DNA of 6,701 bases. Source: Tissierellales bacterium. GTDB lineage: Bacteria; Bacillota; Clostridia; Tissierellales; JASKZW01. Under the pieces are notes generated by a model. It was not told the origin of the DNA. It saw only the letters and a list, made by a program, of their open reading frames with translations, and did not search any database. Shown piece after piece: positions 1-5,114 of this stretch (its first letter is position 1; every line of letters begins with the position of its first letter). The position numbers and the translations under genes were made by a program. Location: NCBI GenBank assembly GCA_030152145.1, contig JASLIL010000058.1, positions 1 to 6,701 on the forward strand, read 5' to 3'.

Positions 1-351
1 TTCTATTTCTGCTTCAATATACTTATCATTTTCTATAAAGTTTAAAACCTTACCCCTATTTAAGCCCTCTACTAAAACTCTAACACTTCCTAGAGGAAGT
101 TTAATCATCTGCTTTATTCTAGCAACTGTCCCTACATGATAAAAATCTTCTTCTGTTGGATCCTCTTGGCTGGCATTTTTTTGAGTACAAAGCATGATTT
201 CTGAATCATCAACCATAGCCTCCTCTAAGGCCTTTATAGACTTATCCCTACCAACATCAAAGTGTATTATCATTTTTGGGAAAACTGTAATTCCTCTCAG
301 TGGTATGAGTGGTATTGTTTTCTTCTCTACAACACATGTACCTTGGTACAT
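1..351 (-). CDS. lon: Lon protease (endopeptidase La), N-terminal part, cut by window edge
   Basis: Lon is a cytoplasmic ATP-dependent serine protease that degrades misfolded and regulatory proteins. Only the first 117 codons are here; the AAA+ and Ser-Lys protease domains lie beyond the left edge. The visible part is the substrate-binding LAN domain. It opens with TIPLIPLRGITVFPKM (residues 12-27), where family members have a P-L-R-x-x-x-x-F/Y-P segment, and continues with IMLCTQKN (53-60), FYHVGTVARI (71-80) and LPLGSVRVLVEGLNRG (85-100), all usual for LonA rather than the membrane-linked LonB. The start is the ATG at 349-351, chosen because AAGGAG (359-364 on the complement) sits 7 nt upstream. 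The gene follows clpX after 63 nt, but a strong hairpin terminator lies between them, so its expression may not simply follow the clp operon. The Lon family call is secure; the gene is incomplete only because of the window. Confidence 0.93.
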   Translation of the reverse strand, partial: MYQGTCVVEKKTIPLIPLRGITVFPKMIIHFDVGRDKSIKALEEAMVDDSEIMLCTQKNASQEDPTEEDFYHVGTVARIKQMIKLPLGSVRVLVEGLNRGKVLNFIENDKYIEAEIE

Positions 352-382
352 AATATCACTCCTTCACAATATATTCATAATT

Positions 383-410
383 AAAAAAGCTCACTTAAGT
401 GAGCTTTTTT
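383..410 (-). terminator. Perfect-palindrome intrinsic terminator after clpX
   Basis: This is a 28-bp perfect inverted repeat: six A, then GCTCACTT, then AAGTGAGC, then six T. It folds into a stem with a TTAA loop and a U-tract on either strand. It begins 4 nt beyond the clpX stop codon, so it most likely ends the tig-clpP-clpX transcript. Being symmetrical, it would work in both directions. It does not match the CIRCE element (TTAGCACTC-N9-GAGTGCTAA) or the CtsR heptad repeat, so a heat-shock operator is less likely. Confidence 0.85.
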
Positions 411-414
411 TATA

Positions 415-1674
415 TTATGATGCAGACTCGTTTTCTGCCTTATCTTTCTTATCTTCATCATTAAAAACAAGCTTAGGTTCTCCCGTTTCAATAGTCTCCT
501 TAGTTATAATGCATTTTTTAATATCATCTCTAGATGGTATCTCAAACATTATATCTAAAAGATTCTCCTCTATTATACTACGAAGACCTCTAGCGCCTAT
601 TTTTCTTTCTATGGCCTTTTTCGCAATAGCTTCTAAAGCTCCATCTTCAAACTCTAACTCAACATCATCTAGTTTAAATAGTTCCTTATATTGTTTTGCC
701 AAAGCATTCTTTGGTTCAGTTAAAATTCTTACTAAAGCCTCTCTATCTAATTCCTCTAAAGTAACTATTACTGGTAATCTACCAATAAACTCTGGAATCA
801 ATCCATATTTTAAAAGATCCTCTGGCTCTATATCATTTAAAAGTTCACCAACTGAAATCTCTTCCTTACTCTTAAGTTTAGCTCCAAATCCCATAGATTT
901 TACATCTATTCTATTTTGAATAACCTTATCTATACCATCAAAAGCTCCACCAACTATGAATAATATATTGCTAGTATCCACTTGGATAAACTCCTGATGA
1001 GGATGCTTTCTACCACCTTGTGGCGGTACATTTGTAACAGTTCCCTCTAAGATCTTTAGAAGGGCCTGCTGCACACCTTCACCACTAACATCCCTGGTAA
1101 TAGACGGATTATCTGTCTTTCTTGCTACCTTATCAATTTCATCTATATAAATAATACCTTTTTCTGCTCTTTCTATATCATAATCAGCTGCCTGAACTAA
1201 CTTTAAGATTATGTTCTCAACATCTTCTCCCACATAACCTGCCTCTGTAAGGGAAGTTGCATCTGCTATAGCAAAAGGTACATCTAACAGCTTAGCCAAT
1301 GTTTGGGCCAATAGAGTCTTACCTGAACCTGTTGGTCCTAGCATAATGATATTGGATTTCTGTAATTCAATATCATCTGTAAGTTGCTGATTTACTCTCT
1401 TATAATGATTGTATACTGCAACAGCTAGTGCTCTTTTTGCCTTGTCCTGTTTTATTACATACTCATCTAGAGTAGACTTTATTTCCTTAGGACTAGGTAG
1501 ATCCTTCATCTCATATTCAGTATCATCTATAAATTCTTCATCAATAATCTCTTGACATAGTTGAATACATTCATCACAGATGAATACATTAGGTCCAGCT
1601 ATAAGCCTTTGTACTTGTTCTTGAGGTTTTCCACAAAAAGAACAGCGAAGCTGTTTGTCATCAAATTTCGCCAT
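415..1674 (-). CDS. clpX: ATP-dependent Clp protease, ATP-binding subunit ClpX
   Basis: ClpX is the hexameric AAA+ unfoldase that recognises tagged proteins, unfolds them with ATP and threads them into ClpP in the cytoplasm. At 419 aa it has normal full length. A C4 zinc-binding domain uses C11, C14, C33 and C36 for dimerisation and adaptor binding. The AAA+ module has Walker A GPTGSGKT (113-120), the pore-1 loop GYVG (146-149), Walker B IIYIDE (174-179), the RDVSGEGVQQALLK segment (194-207) and sensor-2 GARGLR (360-365). The ClpP-docking loop, IGF in E. coli, reads MGF (261-263), a conservative change. The tail is charged and Lys/Glu/Asp-rich. The start is supported by GAGGTG at 1680-1685, 5 nt upstream. 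It lies 16 nt after clpP with no terminator between, so the two subunits are very probably co-transcribed. All catalytic motifs are intact. Confidence 0.98.
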   Translation of the reverse strand: MAKFDDKQLRCSFCGKPQEQVQRLIAGPNVFICDECIQLCQEIIDEEFIDDTEYEMKDLPSPKEIKSTLDEYVIKQDKAKRALAVAVYNHYKRVNQQLTDDIELQKSNIIMLGPTGSGKTLLAQTLAKLLDVPFAIADATSLTEAGYVGEDVENIILKLVQAADYDIERAEKGIIYIDEIDKVARKTDNPSITRDVSGEGVQQALLKILEGTVTNVPPQGGRKHPHQEFIQVDTSNILFIVGGAFDGIDKVIQNRIDVKSMGFGAKLKSKEEISVGELLNDIEPEDLLKYGLIPEFIGRLPVIVTLEELDREALVRILTEPKNALAKQYKELFKLDDVELEFEDGALEAIAKKAIERKIGARGLRSIIEENLLDIMFEIPSRDDIKKCIITKETIETGEPKLVFNDEDKKDKAENESAS

Positions 1675-1690
1675 TACAACACCTCATTTC

Positions 1691-2275
1691 TTAATTTTTA
1701 GACTCAATTACTTTATCCACTAGTCCATATTCTACTGCTTCTTCTGCTGTCATATAAAAGTCTCTGTCTGTATCTCTCTCTATCTTTTCAAGTGGCTGTC
1801 CTGTTCTCTCACTTAAAATTTTATTTAGTTGTGCCCTAGTAGCCAGAATCTTATCAGCATGAATTCTAATATCTTCTGCCTGTCCCTGAGCACCACCTAA
1901 AGGTTGGTGAATCATAACATCAGCATTTGGCAAGGAGAACCTCTTACCCTTAGCACCTGATGCCAGTAGGAAGGCTCCCATACTAGCAGCTCTACCTATA
2001 CAGATAGTAGAAACATCTGGCTTAATATATTGCATAGTATCATAGATGGCAAAACCTGAGCTAACAGATCCGCCAGGACTATTAATATATATCTGGATAT
2101 CCTTATCTGGATCTTCAGCCTCTAAAAATAAAAGCTGAGCTACAACTAAATCTGCCATTGTATCATTAACCTCACCACTTAAAAATATAATTCTCTCCTT
2201 AAGCAGTCTTGAAAATATATCATATGATCTTTCTCCACGGTTTGTCTGTTCCACTACAACAGGAACTAATGCCAT
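1691..2275 (-). CDS. clpP: ATP-dependent Clp protease, proteolytic subunit ClpP
   Basis: ClpP is the serine peptidase that forms the double-heptamer degradation chamber fed by ClpX or other Clp ATPases. At 194 aa it has the usual length of the mature enzyme. The catalytic triad is visible: S98 in GRAASMGAFLLASG, H123 in MIHQPLGG and D172 in DRDFYMTAEEA. The oxyanion segment NSPGGSV (65-71) and the N-terminal axial-loop segment VVVEQTNRGERSYDIFSRLL are typical. The start ATG is preceded by AGGAGGG at 2282-2288, 6 nt upstream, which lies in the 17-nt gap after the tig stop codon. It is the middle gene of tig-clpP-clpX. No CtsR or CIRCE operator was seen in front of it, so expression probably comes from the tig promoter. 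There is one copy in the window; Clostridia sometimes carry a second elsewhere. Confidence 0.98.
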   Translation of the reverse strand: MALVPVVVEQTNRGERSYDIFSRLLKERIIFLSGEVNDTMADLVVAQLLFLEAEDPDKDIQIYINSPGGSVSSGFAIYDTMQYIKPDVSTICIGRAASMGAFLLASGAKGKRFSLPNADVMIHQPLGGAQGQAEDIRIHADKILATRAQLNKILSERTGQPLEKIERDTDRDFYMTAEEAVEYGLVDKVIESKN

Positions 2276-2292
2276 GTCTATCCCTCCTGATT

Positions 2293-3585
2293 CTATATGA
2301 ACTTAACATTTTCCAATATGAAGTCAATAGTCTTCTCTCTTGTTATACCCTCATATAGGTAATCTAAATTACCTTTCTTCATATCTTCTTTAAACTTCTC
2401 TACATCATCTTGGTTGTATTGAGCTGCAATCTTGTCTAATTCACTATCTACGTCTTCATCTGTAGCTTCTATAGACTCTGCCTTAGCAATAGCGTCTATT
2501 ACAAGATTTGCCCTAACTCTCTTCTCTGCAACTGGTCTAACTTCTAGTTTGAAACCATCTAAAGTATTTCCTGTTAGCTGCATATATTGATCTAGAGTAA
2601 TTCCTTGCATTTGAAGTCTATAACCAAAGTCATTGATTTCACTTTCAACCTGTGCTTCAACCATAACTTCTGGAAGTTCCATTTCAGCATCTTCAACAAG
2701 CTTATCAACGATGTTATTGATGTTCATATTCTTAGCATTTTCTTCTTCTTTCTCTACTAGGTTCTTTCTTACATCTTCCTTGTACTCTTCCATAGTATCG
2801 AACTCTGAAATGTCTTTTACAAACTCATCATCTAACTCTGGTAATTCTTTAACCTTAATTTCATTTATAGTAACCATGAACTTAGCTTCTTTTCCTGCTA
2901 GATCTTCTTGGCCATAGTCTTCTGGGAAAGTAACCTTAACTTCAACTTCTTCTCCCTTTTCTTTTCCAACTAGTTGGTCTTCGAAACCTGGAATAAATGA
3001 AGCTGATCCTAATTCAAGTTCATAGTGCTCTGCCTCTCCACCTGGGAAAGCTTCTTCATTAATATAGCCCTTAAAGTCAATGTCAACAATGTCTCCCATT
3101 TCTGATTTTCTATCCTCTACAGGAACTATTCTAGCGTTCATCTCTTGAACACCCTTGATTTCATCCTCTAGATCTTCCTCTGTAACCTCTGCCTTAACTT
3201 CCTCTATTTCTAAAGCCTTGTAGTCTCCTAATTTAACTTCTGGTCTAACTACAACTGTAGCAGTAACAACAAAATCTTGTCCTAGTTGAATTTCATCCTT
3301 AACTTCGATTTCTGGCATATCTACAGGATCTAATCCTAGCTCATCTACAGCATCTTCATAGATCTTAGGTAAAATTGAGTTTAAAGCCTCTTCGTGGAAT
3401 ATTTCCTTTCCGTAGTTTAACTCAATTATCTGTCTTGGAACTCTACCCTTTCTAAATCCAGGCACTGAAAAGTAGTGCTTGTTTTTATTGTATGCCTCAT
3501 TTATTGCCTTCTTAAACTCCTTACCATCTATATCCATAGTAAAAGTTACTGTATTTCCTTTTTTTTCTCCTAAAACAACGCTCAT
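2293..3585 (-). CDS. tig: Trigger factor (ribosome-associated chaperone and peptidyl-prolyl isomerase)
   Basis: Trigger factor sits at the ribosomal exit tunnel and shields nascent chains. At 430 aa it is full length. The N-terminal ribosome-binding domain carries the signature GFRKGRVP (43-50). The FKBP-type isomerase domain runs from about 163 to 243, with GDIVDIDFKG and FIPGFEDQLVG. The helical C-terminal cradle includes ELPELDDEFVKD (247-258) and runs to the end. The frame is open upstream to another ATG at 3603. I chose the ATG at 3583-3585 because AGGAGG (3595-3600) lies 9 nt in front of it, whereas the upstream ATG would place that Shine-Dalgarno inside the coding region; the protein then begins MSVVLGEKKGN, as relatives do. 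It is the first gene of the clp operon. The protein is very acidic, as is common for this family. Confidence 0.96.
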   Translation of the reverse strand: MSVVLGEKKGNTVTFTMDIDGKEFKKAINEAYNKNKHYFSVPGFRKGRVPRQIIELNYGKEIFHEEALNSILPKIYEDAVDELGLDPVDMPEIEVKDEIQLGQDFVVTATVVVRPEVKLGDYKALEIEEVKAEVTEEDLEDEIKGVQEMNARIVPVEDRKSEMGDIVDIDFKGYINEEAFPGGEAEHYELELGSASFIPGFEDQLVGKEKGEEVEVKVTFPEDYGQEDLAGKEAKFMVTINEIKVKELPELDDEFVKDISEFDTMEEYKEDVRKNLVEKEEENAKNMNINNIVDKLVEDAEMELPEVMVEAQVESEINDFGYRLQMQGITLDQYMQLTGNTLDGFKLEVRPVAEKRVRANLVIDAIAKAESIEATDEDVDSELDKIAAQYNQDDVEKFKEDMKKGNLDYLYEGITREKTIDFILENVKFI

Positions 3586-3616
3586 TCTATATATCCTCCT
3601 CATACTAATTTATCTC

Positions 3617-3645
3617 TATTATAAGATATAATCTTATCTATAATA
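3617..3645 (-). promoter_or_regulatory. AT-rich hairpin in the tig leader
   Basis: The 5' leader of tig can fold into a stem of about 11 bp with one bulged base (arms 3617-3628 and 3635-3645, loop 3629-3634). A competing 7-bp hairpin uses 3621-3627 with 3631-3637. Almost all pairs are A-U, so stability is low. It may be a mild leader structure or only a consequence of AT-rich composition. No known riboswitch class is recognised. Confidence 0.25.
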
Positions 3646-3667
3646 TTCCCTTTGATTAAACTCCTTT

Positions 3668-3696
3668 ATTATACCATAGAATTATATCATATAACA
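3668..3696 (-). promoter_or_regulatory. Predicted SigA-type promoter of tig-clpP-clpX (extended -10)
   Basis: On the minus strand TGG-TATAAT (3668-3676) is a perfect extended -10 element. The -35 position (TGTTAT at 3691-3696, 17-nt spacer) is poor, which an extended -10 can compensate. Transcription would start near 3661, giving a leader of about 75 nt before the tig ATG. A second TATAAT at 3618-3623 lacks both TGn and a plausible -35. No CIRCE or CtsR box overlaps this promoter. Confidence 0.6.
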
Positions 3697-3897
3697 CTTA
3701 TTTATCCAATTCAATAGGGTAAAAAACCTTGCAGCAGCCATTTTTTTAGCTCTAGCCCATCTATTTCTATCTATACCCATATAAAAAGTCATATCTATAT
3801 AATATATATTCCAATCTAATTGTATCATAAGAAAGTATAATTTAAAGACTTCTTCATCAGATAAAATAAAGAATTTACAATTAAAATCCTGGGCCAA
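3682..3897 (-). CDS. Doubtful small ORF, 71 codons, unknown function
   Basis: This is an unrecognised minus-strand frame between the ZIP gene and the tig promoter. It has no in-frame ATG before residue 24; the only full-length start is a TTG directly after an in-frame TAA, and no clear Shine-Dalgarno precedes either start. For it: 71 stop-free codons in AT-rich DNA, codon choice like the neighbours (AGA, ATA, GAT, GCT), and a plausible basic C-terminal helix RNRWARAKKMAAARFF (residues 44-59). There is no signal peptide and no known motif. Its end overlaps the predicted tig promoter. It could be a small real gene, the 3' remnant of a lost gene, or chance. I infer no function. Confidence 0.25.
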   Translation of the reverse strand: MAQDFNCKFFILSDEEVFKLYFLMIQLDWNIYYIDMTFYMGIDRNRWARAKKMAAARFFTLLNWINKCYMI

Positions 3898-3954
3898 TTA
3901 TTTTTTTCAAGTTCAGGATAGGGGGTAAAAATATAGGTGAAAGAGGTGATTATA

Positions 3955-4806
3955 ATGTTAGCTAGTTTAAAAAATCAAAACCCTGTTTTACTGGCACTTT
4001 TTGCAGGTATTTTTACCTGGGCTATGACAGCCCTAGGAGCTGGAATGGTATTTTTCTTTAAGGACCTAGACAAGAAGATAACCAATATAATGCTAGGCTC
4101 TGCTGCCGGTGTTATGATTGCAGCCAGTTTTTGGTCCCTACTTGATCCGGCCATAGCCCAAAGTCTAGAAGACGGCATGGGAAGATGGGCCTTCCTACCT
4201 GCACTAATAGGTTTTCTACTAGGTGGAGCCTTTCTCTTCCTAATAGACAAGCTAGTTCCCCATCTTCACCTAGACGAAAAAGCCCTCAAGGGCATGGGTT
4301 TGGACCAAGGCCAAACAGAGGGAAGTACAGAAGATAAAAGGAAGAAGTTAGAAAGAAGTTTCCTACTAGTCCTAGCCATAACAATCCACAACATACCTGA
4401 GGGCCTGGCTGTAGGTGTAGCTTTCGGTGCTATAAAAAATGGAAATCTTGGACAGTTTATGTCCGCCCTGGTTTTAGCCATAGGTATGGGACTGCAGAAT
4501 TTTCCTGAAGGAGCAGCTGTTTCTATTCCCCTACGTGGTGAGGGAATGTCCAGGCTAAAGTCCTTTTGGTATGGCCAGCTTTCTGCAGTAGTAGAGCCTA
4601 TATTTGCAGTTCTTGGAGCCCTTCTAGTATCTAGAATAACTCCCCTCCTCCCCTATGCCCTTTCCTTTGCTGCTGGAGCCATGATCTATGTAGTAGTGGA
4701 AGAGCTTATACCTGAATCCCAGGTAGGAGAAGGATCTGACCTTTCTGCTATAGGTACCATGATAGGTTTTGCCATAATGATGGCCCTAGATGTAGCCCTA
4801 GGTTAG
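3955..4806 (+). CDS. ZIP-family divalent metal transporter (GufA/ZupT-like)
   Basis: This is a membrane permease expected to import zinc or related divalent cations (iron, manganese). It has 283 aa and about eight hydrophobic segments, near residues 10-35, 42-63, 78-98, 135-160, 167-190, 209-229, 233-254 and 264-283. The two metal-site motifs of the family are present: HNIPEG (145-150) in segment 4 and QNFPEG (181-186) in segment 5. Further acidic residues are in VEP (213-215) and VVEELIPE (247-254). The cytoplasmic loop after segment 3 carries HLHLDE (103-108) and a charged stretch, a usual metal-sensing or metal-transfer loop. The frame is open to a GTG at 3937, but GAGGTG at 3943-3948 serves the ATG at 3955, so I use that. 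It is a single gene ending in a terminator shared with the tRNA. Sampled lines look richer in G+C than clpX. The exact metal cannot be read from the sequence. Confidence 0.93.
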   Translation: MLASLKNQNPVLLALFAGIFTWAMTALGAGMVFFFKDLDKKITNIMLGSAAGVMIAASFWSLLDPAIAQSLEDGMGRWAFLPALIGFLLGGAFLFLIDKLVPHLHLDEKALKGMGLDQGQTEGSTEDKRKKLERSFLLVLAITIHNIPEGLAVGVAFGAIKNGNLGQFMSALVLAIGMGLQNFPEGAAVSIPLRGEGMSRLKSFWYGQLSAVVEPIFAVLGALLVSRITPLLPYALSFAAGAMIYVVVEELIPESQVGEGSDLSAIGTMIGFAIMMALDVALG

Positions 4807-4826
4807 GCCTGGAAATTTAGGCAAAG

Positions 4827-4857
4827 AAAAAAACCGAAACTATAAGTTTCGGTTTTT
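4827..4857. terminator. Bidirectional intrinsic terminator between the ZIP gene and tRNA-Leu
   Basis: The arms AAAAACCGAAACT (4829-4841) and AGTTTCGGTTTTT (4845-4857) pair perfectly around a 3-nt loop, with A-tract and T-tract on the outside. On the plus strand it follows the ZIP stop codon by about 20 nt and ends in TTTTTCTTTT. On the minus strand it begins 4 nt after the tRNA CCA end and ends in a run of U. It therefore serves both convergent transcripts. Confidence 0.9.
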
Positions 4858-4861
4858 CTTT

Positions 4862-4946
4862 TGGTGCGGGAAAGAGGACTTGAACCCCCACGCCGTAAGG
4901 CATCAGATCCTAAGTCTGACGCGTCTGCCAGTTCCGCCATTCCCGC
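4862..4946 (-). tRNA. tRNA-Leu, anticodon UAG, with encoded CCA
   Basis: The complement folds as a class II (long variable arm) tRNA of 85 nt. The acceptor stem is GCGGGAA (4940-4946) with TTCCCGC (4866-4872), discriminator A at 4865, and CCA encoded at 4862-4864. The anticodon arm is TCAGA-CTTAGGA-TCTGA, placing TAG in the anticodon position, so it reads CUA and other CUN leucine codons. CUA is frequent in the ZIP and van genes here. A variable-arm hairpin (TGCCTTACGGCG region) and the T-loop GGTTCAAGTCC follow. It stands alone with its own promoter and a terminator 4 nt downstream. Confidence 0.97.
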
Positions 4947-4963
4947 ATATCTATTACTCTTAT

Positions 4964-4991
4964 ATTCTACCACCTTTACAGAAATTTTCAA
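4964..4991 (-). promoter_or_regulatory. Promoter of tRNA-Leu
   Basis: On the minus strand there is a -35 TTGAAA at 4986-4991, a 16-nt spacer, and a -10 TAGAAT at 4964-4969 preceded by TGG (extended -10). The distance to the first tRNA base at 4946 leaves a short 5' leader of about 10 nt. It is a strong match to the vegetative sigma consensus, as expected for a stable RNA gene. Confidence 0.75.
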
Positions 4992-4994
4992 GTC

Positions 4995-5031
4995 TTTTTT
5001 TATATTTTCTTGGTTTTTATTTTATTTTTTT
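4995..5031 (-). promoter_or_regulatory. Phased A-tracts, possible UP element of the tRNA promoter
   Basis: Directly upstream of the tRNA -35 the minus strand carries A-tracts at about 4995-5001, 5004-5007, 5014-5018 and 5025-5031, repeating roughly every 10 bp. Such tracts are typical of UP elements bound by the RNA polymerase alpha subunit and of intrinsically curved DNA. The same stretch lies upstream of the divergent vanG-type promoter, so it could affect both. This is inference from spacing only. Confidence 0.4.
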
Positions 5032-5051
5032 AAGAATATCTTAAGAATCTC
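5030..5051 (+). promoter_or_regulatory. Two tandem 11-bp direct repeats, probable response-regulator box
   Basis: TTAAGAATATC (5030-5040) is followed without a gap by TTAAGAATCTC (5041-5051), identical at 10 of 11 positions. A much weaker third unit may follow (5052-5062). Tandem half-sites with 11-bp periodicity placed upstream of or over the -35 are characteristic of OmpR/PhoB-family regulators, the family that includes VanR. Position just upstream of a promoter lacking a good -35 fits an activator site. No cognate regulator gene is in the window, so the identity of the binder is open. Confidence 0.5.
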
Positions 5052-5077
5052 TTTAATATATATTAATATCCTTGGCC

Positions 5078-5083
5078 TATAAT
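5078..5083 (+). promoter_or_regulatory. -10 element of the vanG-type operon
   Basis: A perfect TATAAT lies 31 nt before the ligase ATG, giving a predicted start near 5090 and a short leader of about 25 nt. At the right distance the -35 region reads only AATATA or TTAATA, far from TTGACA, and there is no TGn extension. A promoter like this usually needs an activator, which agrees with the 11-bp repeats immediately upstream. Confidence 0.55.
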
Positions 5084-5114
5084 GGATTTATAAAAGAAAA
5101 GCGAGGTAATTATA

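Noticed and set aside
383..410. Palindrome as a heat-shock operator (CIRCE or CtsR box)
   Set aside because: The sequence does not match TTAGCACTC-N9-GAGTGCTAA or the CtsR heptads, and the symmetrical A/T tails next to the clpX stop codon fit a terminator better.
194..919. Long plus-strand open frame opposite lon and clpX
   Set aside because: It lies antisense to conserved lon and clpX coding sequence and spans their terminator. Its product is Ser/Leu/Ile-rich low-complexity sequence without motifs, and it has no plausible ribosome binding site.
2633..2917. Plus-strand open frame opposite tig
   Set aside because: The Ser/Thr-rich translation is the mirror of the Glu-rich tig codons; it has no motifs or start signal.
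3975..4481. Two minus-strand open frames opposite the ZIP transporter
   Set aside because: They are shadows of a clear membrane-protein gene on the plus strand, with no ribosome binding sites or family resemblance.
4862..4946. tRNA-Leu as attachment site for an island carrying the van operon
   Set aside because: Integrases usually target the tRNA 3' half, which here faces the ZIP gene; the van operon is at the 5' side. No duplicated tRNA 3' segment or integrase is visible in the window.
4803..5082. Short open frames on both strands over the tRNA-Leu
   Set aside because: The translations (for example MAELADASDLGSDALRRG) are the familiar artefacts of reading through a tRNA gene.
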